A DNA stretch of 64,000 nucleotides from NCBI GenBank assembly GCA_947034885.2, contig OX344757.2:6076001-6140000 (forward strand). The letters run 5' to 3'. A model generated the notes under the pieces. That model did not search any database and was not told the DNA's origin. It was given only the letters and a program-made list of their open reading frames with translations. The stretch comes from Thuidium tamariscinum (lineage: Eukaryota; Streptophyta; Bryopsida; Hypnales; Thuidiaceae). Position numbers and translations under genes: made by a program. The stretch's first letter is position 1. Every line of letters starts with the position of its first letter. Of this stretch, positions 57,776-64,000 are shown piece after piece.

Positions 57776-59290
57776 AGGGAGGTCGAGCTGGAATCGTTGT
57801 TTCAAGGCTTTTTTCGGCACGTGCTGCTGGACTGGACCTTGGAAATTTGGAATGAAGCTCACGTGAATGTGATGGCCAATTTGTCAATAAAAGGCACAAA
57901 TTGCTGACGAGCGGAGGACTTCGAGGAGGAAACTCGTGCTGGAGGGCTCAATTTTGAAACAAAATGAAATAGTTATTCTTATTCTTCTTGTTGATTTCCC
58001 AATCAATAGTGCATGTGTTGTCATACTTTCACATATAATTTGAATTTTGGAAACCAATTACATTGTCATAACTTATATATGGACTCCGACAAACCTTTGA
58101 CCCTTCAAGGATGAAAGAGACGCTAAGTGTTTGGTGGATGATGGATGAGAGTGAATCCTTCTATGCATGACAAAAGTGCAAATTTTCATACTTAGGATTT
58201 TGTGTGAAAATAAGAGGTCTAAAAGCATCCCTACACCTTTACTTCAAGAGGTATAAATAAGTTGATTTGGTGTATCATGGCTGTAGTAATGTCCCACATC
58301 AGGCATGCCAAGGCAAATGAACTAACTCGCGACTACCAAATTAGAAGGGGAGTCGGCCAAATGAAGTGCCCCCACTAGGACTCTATATGGACATTGATTA
58401 TCTTTTTTATCCCAACTACAAGGTACCAACCTCCAATTGGCCCTTGAATGAATTGAATTCTTGGATTTTATTTTTTTATTTTTTGAAGCAAATAGAATGC
58501 TAAAAAGAATTATGTATAACATAAGTTAAGGAAACTTAAGTTTTATCAAAAAGATAAAGATGAAAGTAAACTTTCACCTTGAATTGTGTTTCTGAGGAGG
58601 GAAGAAAACTCTTTATAACCTCATGGGGTGGAAGGAAGTCCTTCAAACTATGTGGGATAAGTGTTCATGAATCCATTAGTTCATGTTCCCTTATTCCATA
58701 TGGATTGGAAGACCTCCTTTCACCCGATGTCAATATAGAGAGCTTCTCTCCTTTGAAAATACAAAGCTCCCTATATGAGGATCTCCTTCACTCCATGTGG
58801 ATATAGGAAATCTTTTTCCTCCATTGGCAATTCAATCCAATTTGACCTTACTTGTAAAGCAATGTGAGGTGCTCTTCGTATCATTTGGAAACAAATGACA
58901 TGTGAGGCAATTCTCAAAAAATTAAAAATCAAATTGTTTTTGGTTTCTTAAAGTCAAATAAACTAGATTTCATGATCACAATGTTTGTCCCTCTTGAAAG
59001 TGTTGCATTTATCTTTTTACAATGGGACAAATGACTATAACAATGGTTGGCTATATCAAAAAAGCTTGCTAAACCAACCAATTTTTTGTGTCTTTTGAAG
59101 TGTAGGCATAGGAATGTTTTAACACAATAGATGCTCTAATGAGTGCTTTGGGATTCGGGTATGGTATCTCCACCCACCTACTCAATGATATTTGCAATCT
59201 TTTCATCAACTTCCAAAGGCCCCCAAAGATGAAAAAGAAGTTTGATTGAAGAAGTTTGACTTGCAAAAGCGTGACTCAAGAAGGAAGGGA

Positions 59291-59553
59291 GGACACTAAC
59301 TAAAGTCCTCCATTCAAAGTGGGCCTAGTAGGTTGGATTTACTTGGGGAAAATGCAGGAAATTTTATTTTCACGTAATTTTTTTTTTTAAATTTTGAATT
59401 CATATTTGCAATTAGAGACTCCAAAATAACCTTTGAGTGGTTTAGAACATACCTTAAACACAACACAAAGTAGGGGCGTTTCTTTTTACTTTGACCTCTA
59501 AGAAGTCAAAAATTATCGAGCTAGGCCCACTTTGAATGGAGGATTTAGTGTCC
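59291..59553. mobile_element. MITE family 'G', shared copy
   Basis: The ends are GGACACTAACTAAAGTCCTC and the complement GGACACTAAATCCTCCATTC. Partner of 9,239-9,506 in the left arm. Confidence 0.65.
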
Positions 59554-60365
59554 TATAGAAAGAAGTCTAATTTGAAATATTTGTGTGGATTAGAAATGTC
59601 AACAAGTCTTAAGACAAGTCAATAGGAAGTAGAAACATACTAAAAATTCTAAGTGAATAGCTATTTTAAAGAGACCAAAAAATTAAAGGGACTTATTTTG
59701 GAAAACTATAGATGTTTGGAACATAATGTTCAACCACTGCACACTTCAATAACTATTGATGTGCAACTAAGGTAGATATTTATACAGTATGAAATGTTGG
59801 TTAATTAGTATGGGTCCCCTTAAAATCCCTCTTTAGTGTAGTTGACCCCCCTATATACTATTGTATTCTATAGTAGTAGTATAATAATTGTATTATTTTT
59901 TTGGTTAATTTTTGTTTTTTTGGCACTAATGAACAATTGTATTGTTTGGAGAGGGGGGATTTTGAAACTACACAAAATAGTGAAATTAGATTGCTCCTCA
60001 CTAATTTCTTGACATTGGATACTATATACATGTAAATTATTACTGTATAAGAATGCACCACTTTTGAATTAGTTTTTGTATAGTGGGAGAGCTCCCGCTA
60101 CATTTAGCAATGAAGAATATTGTCCTAGGCATAATTACAAACTTGAATATTGTGCCTCGGCCCCACATGGAATGGCTCCATGAAAATCATGCACTATGCC
60201 ATATAATCCAAGTGTTTTTTTAAGAGTATTCAACCTCTAAGGTCGGAGGTTCTTAAATGGAGTGTTTAAGCCTACCTACTTCATCAATGATAGTATTAGA
60301 TATTTCGAGGAGCATGTCATTCATTCCTAGATAGGGAGCACATTTAGAACCTACTCCATTCAACC

Positions 60366-60727
60366 CCTCAATGCCCCAGCAACGAAAAACACGCCGCAGG
60401 GAGTTGCAAGCACAATTGTTGCGGTTGCGGATGGACTGAAATCCGAAATTTTTGTAAAGCAAACTTGTTAGGCATGCCCTCCTCTTCCACAGGACTTCAA
60501 TGCAATTTCAAATTTCGAAACTAAAATTGCAATTTGAGCCCATATTTTGTGCCCATCATATTTTTGGACATGGTAGTTGGGCCTTGGTAACTGGCTCTCT
60601 CCAGTGTTCGGCCCTTGGGGCCTTCACCAGAGAATCCAATGTCCGAAGAGCCCTCACTGGACACTCAGCATAGCTAGTGGCCGCACATTGCAGGCATGGG
60701 TTGTTAGCGATGGTCTTTCTCATAGGA
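60366..60727. other. Moderate-GC stretch, no recognised gene
   Basis: Outside the palindrome. Contains 'cttggggccttcaccagaga' and 'gaagagccctcactggacac', a weak inverted similarity. No credible protein. Confidence 0.3.
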
Positions 60728-60951
60728 TAAGGTAGCTCTACCCAATTCCGACCACTGACCCAATTCCACCCAAATGAAAAGCCATCATTGATTCTAGAAT
60801 ACAAATGTATGACTGTTGTACATGCCTTGACTTTACAATACATGCAAGTTAAGGCATGTACTATAGTCACAGATTTGTATTCTAGAATCAATGAGGGCTT
60901 TTCATTTGGGTGGAATTGGGTCAGTGGTCGGAATTGGGTAGAGCTACCTTA
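60728..60951. repeat. Long hairpin with 101-bp arms
   Basis: Arm 60,728-60,828 (starting TAAGGTAGCTCTACCCAATT) is complementary to 60,851-60,951 with roughly six mismatches, around a loop of about 22 bases. The arms contain GGGTCAGTGGTCGGAATTGG and TTGATTCTAGAATACAAAT. A transcript would fold into a long, slightly imperfect duplex, a possible source of small RNAs, or it is a fold-back element. No flanking duplication was found. Confidence 0.8.
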
Positions 60952-61051
60952 GTAGGTGCATGATGAGGAACTATGGGTCTTCTTGCACGTCTGGAAGCAA
61001 TTGTTGTTGTAATTCGCAAATTTTGTAAGCATTCAGCATTTTCTGGGACCT

Positions 61052-61384
61052 CATTATAACAAAATATGGCAAAAAAAAACCGTAGTCAAAATTGACTACG
61101 GTTCTTTTTGCCACATTTTTGTGCACGCGTGCATAGTGGATAGTCACGATATTTTGTAGTTTTTCACTGCAATTTTTGAAATTTTGGGGCATGTAATATA
61201 CCATTGAAAAGTTATTTTGAATATCTTTCCAATGATATATTACACGTCCCAAAATTCCAAAAATTGTAGTGTAAAATTGCAAAATACCGTGACTGTCCAC
61301 TACACGCGTGTGCACAAAAATGTGGCAAAAAGAACTGTAGTCAATTTTGACTACGGGTTTTTTTTACCATGTTTTGTTATAGTG
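61052..61384. mobile_element. Palindromic CACTA-type MITE
   Basis: The ends are CATTATAACAAAATATGG and, as complement, CACTATAACAAAACATGG. CCT flanks both sides (61,049-61,051; 61,385-61,387), the 3-bp target duplication of CACTA elements. The 333 bp are almost completely self-complementary about a centre near 61,214. Each arm also carries its own small palindrome around GTAGTCAAAATTGACTAC (61,082-61,099, with a near copy at 61,337-61,354). Reading frames on both strands are mirror images of one another. Confidence 0.85.
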
Positions 61385-61387
61385 CCT

Positions 61388-62214
61388 ATAGAATATCAAC
61401 GAGAGATGTCCAGTCTTGTCAATCAATGTTCTTGACGTGGTTCAATCTTGTTTGTGTGTGGAGCCTCACTCGTTGTAGGTAGCCAATGCTCATTGATGTT
61501 GTGGAACTCAACTGCCCGGCTTCTCATGTCTATGCCCTGTAAAGTCATGCCATTGGGATTTTGAGGGCACTTACACATGCCTATCTCTCGAACGGCCTGA
61601 GTCGGTCAATTCATTCCTATGTATATGTTGAGGACTTCAAGGTGTATCACGCAATACCACAGATTCTGAAATTTTTTGTAGACATTACAATACTTGTGGA
61701 CTAGCACCTCACAAATTTTTAGGCTATGACATGCATGGGAAGGTGTGCTATCTTTCCCAAAAGTGCCATAAACTTTCAAAAATGGTCTTCGAAGCTGGGG
61801 AGATGGGTCCCTTTCATTGTTATGATCTTGAGATCAAGATGGTGAAATCCCTTGAAAATTACCAAAATAGATTCGGAACATACTCACTAATCCAAATCAA
61901 TGGTGAAATGTCAAACAACCCCACCGATTTTCCATAAATCCATGTATAGTAAAAAGGTCCTTCCATTGTGAGCCCCCGATTCGTCACCGGGGATTCACGG
62001 GTTCTTTTTTTGAGATTCTAGTAGGGGCTCTGAAATGGACATGTGAACTTTAGAAAAATGAACTCTAGATTACAATGGAGCTTTCTGAGATTTGTTTTTA
62101 CTTCTTCAATGGATGGTTTAAGAACCACACTTGATTCATTCCTTACTAAGTGGCTAGGTGTTTACTAATTTAATTCAAAATTAGAATTTGTTGTTCAACT
62201 ACCTTCTTACAAGT
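61388..62214. other. Unassigned, no gene
   Basis: Less AT-rich than most of the window, with a 68-codon frame at 61,731-61,937 that resembles nothing I recognise. No repeat identified. Confidence 0.3.
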
Positions 62215-62600
62215 ATTGAAAAATCTGAAATAATGATTAAATCAAGCATTCATTTCAGGTTTAGAAAGGGACACTTTTAGAAACTATTTCAATTACTTTA
62301 CACATGTAGCAATGCTAGTTATTGAGCAAGCCCTGATCTTTTTTCAAACTATGCATGGATGGATTTCCAAGGGCCTATGATCACAAATAGGGACCTATAC
62401 CATATTGTGTTTGAAAATTCATAACTAATTCAATAATGCTTCAAAAAATATGAAACAACTTGCGTTAGATTCCTCATCTATTTTTCTTTGACTGAAAAAT
62501 AAACTAAAAATATTTTCATCTAAGGAGATACATATAAAAGGTGGACTAGCCTTTAAATGAGCAGTTTCTGAGCCTCCTCCCTTAGGAGAGGGCTCGAAAA
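62215..62600 (+). repeat. Dispersed repeat 'J'
   Basis: A close match to 6,955-7,345 in the same orientation ('caaataatgcttcaaaaaat'-type text, 'ggactagcctttaaatgagc'). Confidence 0.55.
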
Positions 62601-62701
62601 CAATCAGGCATTAAGAACCGACCCCTAAAAGTGTTCTGAAATGGTCTAGAGAGTTCTTAGAATGGAAGAATGTGTGAGTGGTACCATTTGATGGCTATAT
62701 A

Positions 62702-63570
62702 GTGGAAACACCCAAAACTGTACAAATAAGGAATTCAGCATAGTTGGAGGCATCTTTTTCTAAAAGTGATATTTTTCTAGTATTAGCGAGTAAAAATCAT
62801 GATTATTCAAAAAAAATTAAATTTTTTGGAATCAGTATGTAATTTCTATAAATTTTCAAAGTATTGGCTCCCTAGACCATTGGATTCGTCCTATAGATGT
62901 ATCCTAAACTGAACTCTGCTGAAATCAACTGTTAGTGAATGAAAATTATACATGTATGTGTCTTACAACTGCATCAACAAATTAGAATTAAACATTTGTT
63001 GGATACTCTAATGAATGCTTATAGATAGATTTAGTGATATTCTAGAGTTCAAGAATGGGTATAGGGACGAAAATGGGTGTTTATCCCTCATTTTACTTAA
63101 ATCTAATTTTGTTTTCTTGGAGAACTGAATATAGCATGTCATGATTTCAAATATCATGCCCTCATTAGTGTGAAATCAAGCAATTAAGGGAGAAACAACC
63201 ATTTTCGTCCTTGTACCCATTCCTGAATCCTAGAGTATCACTAAATCTATCTATAAGCATTCATTAAAGTGTCCAACAAATGTTTAATTCTAATTTGCTG
63301 ATGCAATTGTAAGACAAATATATAATTTTCATTCACTAACAATTGATTTCAATAGAATTTAGTTAGGGTACACCTATAGGACGGTTCCAATGGTCTAAGG
63401 AGACAACACTTTGAAAATTTATAAAAATTACATACTGATTCCGAAAATTTTAATTTTTTTTAAATATTCATGATTTTCACTCGCTAATGCTAGAAAAATA
63501 TCATTTTCAGAAAAAGATACCTCCAACTATGCTGAATTCCTTATTTGGACGGTTTTGGGTGTTTCCGCCG
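62702..63570. mobile_element. Fold-back element with arms of about 420 bp
   Basis: 62,702-63,120 is repeated in reverse at about 63,150-63,570. Matched text includes 'ggaattcagcatagttggag' and 'ctccaactatgctgaattcc', and 'tatctataagcattcatt' near the centre. The loop is about 30 bp. The termini GTGGAAACACCC / GGGTGTTTCCGCC match the inner ends of the inverted pair at 6,015-8,200. Non-coding. Confidence 0.8.
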
Positions 63571-63595
63571 TAGAAGAACACTTATATGGCCAATT

Positions 63596-63804
63596 TCGTT
63601 AAAATGGCGGTATTCCAAATGCCATTTTTCAGACCGCGCAATCTAAACTGAAAATTGATATCTAAGACAAGTATAGATTTTCAGACATCTATGACGTATA
63701 TAGATTTCCAAAATCTATGAACAATTTAGATTTCAAATTGCACAGTCTGAACTGTCAAAAGTGTCAATTTAATGGAATACTGCCATTTTAACGAAATTCG
63801 CCAT
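63596..63804 (+). mobile_element. MITE family 'P', short copy
   Basis: 209 bp from ATGGCCAATTTCGTTAAAAT to the inverted end GCCAT, flanked by TTAT on both sides (63,592-63,595; 63,805-63,808). It lacks about 100 bp of the interior of the 311-bp copies. The window then ends in unassigned AT-rich sequence. Confidence 0.8.
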
Positions 63805-64000
63805 TTATGAAGAACCACCAAAGTTCTATTGCCAGTTACCAATGATTGATGTCAAACTCTTTATAGTCTATAATAAAACATATCTTGAACAGTTTTGCTC
63901 CATTTACAACCTTTTCAGCTGTGATTACTATTGGCCCTATGATCAATTCTACCAACCTATTGTGCGGAACTTTAGAAATTCATAAGCAATTCATTTCAAG

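Larger units (their letters stand above)
48675..60365. repeat. Right arm of the large P450 inverted duplication
   Basis: The reverse counterpart of 8,420-33,243, about 11.7 kb against 24.8 kb, because it carries only one clear private insertion (the MITE at 56,686-56,983). It contains the second P450 gene. The remainder is non-coding AT-rich sequence with the shared MITEs 57,105-57,363 and 59,291-59,553. Confidence 0.85.

Noticed and set aside
60971-61435. Two similar frames on opposite strands (114 and 72 codons)
   Set aside because: They are mirror images created by the palindromic CACTA MITE.
1-64000. tRNA, rRNA, CRISPR array, organellar or bacterial insert
   Set aside because: No cloverleaf with conserved A and B boxes, no ribosomal signature and no spaced direct repeats of CRISPR type were seen on reading both strands. 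The repeats present have transposon ends or simple tandem structure.

Overview
The window looks like nuclear DNA of a land plant. It has GC-rich exons in a very AT-rich background, TATA-box promoters, a plant A-type (CYP71-clan) cytochrome P450 split by four GT-AG introns, and dense small DNA transposons (MITEs) with 2-5 bp target duplications. One long transposon-associated reading frame is of a kind I associate from memory with non-flowering plants (bryophytes, ferns, gymnosperms). That lineage call is weak.

There are three real protein genes. Two are near-identical, apparently intact P450 genes in opposite orientation (26,703-31,323 plus; 49,370-54,015 minus). Both have five exons of identical length and encode 549 residues, with about ten amino-acid differences. 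The third is a 698-codon intact reading frame (3,027-5,123 minus) in a CCGG-rich island of about 3.8 kb, probably belonging to a repetitive, transposon-related family.

The P450 genes lie in a large interrupted inverted duplication: left arm about 8.42-33.24 kb, right arm about 48.68-60.37 kb, spacer about 15.4 kb. The arms can be matched block by block, so most insertions can be read against an empty site in the other arm. Nearly all insertions are in the left arm (about 13 kb against about 0.3 kb). They include a retroposon with a 12-bp target duplication, MITE clusters, a 48-bp minisatellite, a triplicated 184-bp unit, a PIF/Harbinger-like MITE in the promoter of the left P450, and a 946-bp relative downstream of it. 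The spacer holds two inverted 3.9-kb LTR-like elements, one of which starts exactly where the left arm stops, plus further MITEs.

Flanks: 1-8.4 kb carries Harbinger-like MITEs, the CCGG-rich island and inverted-repeat elements. 60.4-64 kb carries a 101-bp-arm hairpin, a palindromic CACTA MITE with a perfect 3-bp target duplication, an 870-bp fold-back element and a short TIR MITE. No tRNA, rRNA, CRISPR or organellar sequence was recognised. All alignments were made by eye, so boundaries of diverged repeats are approximate.
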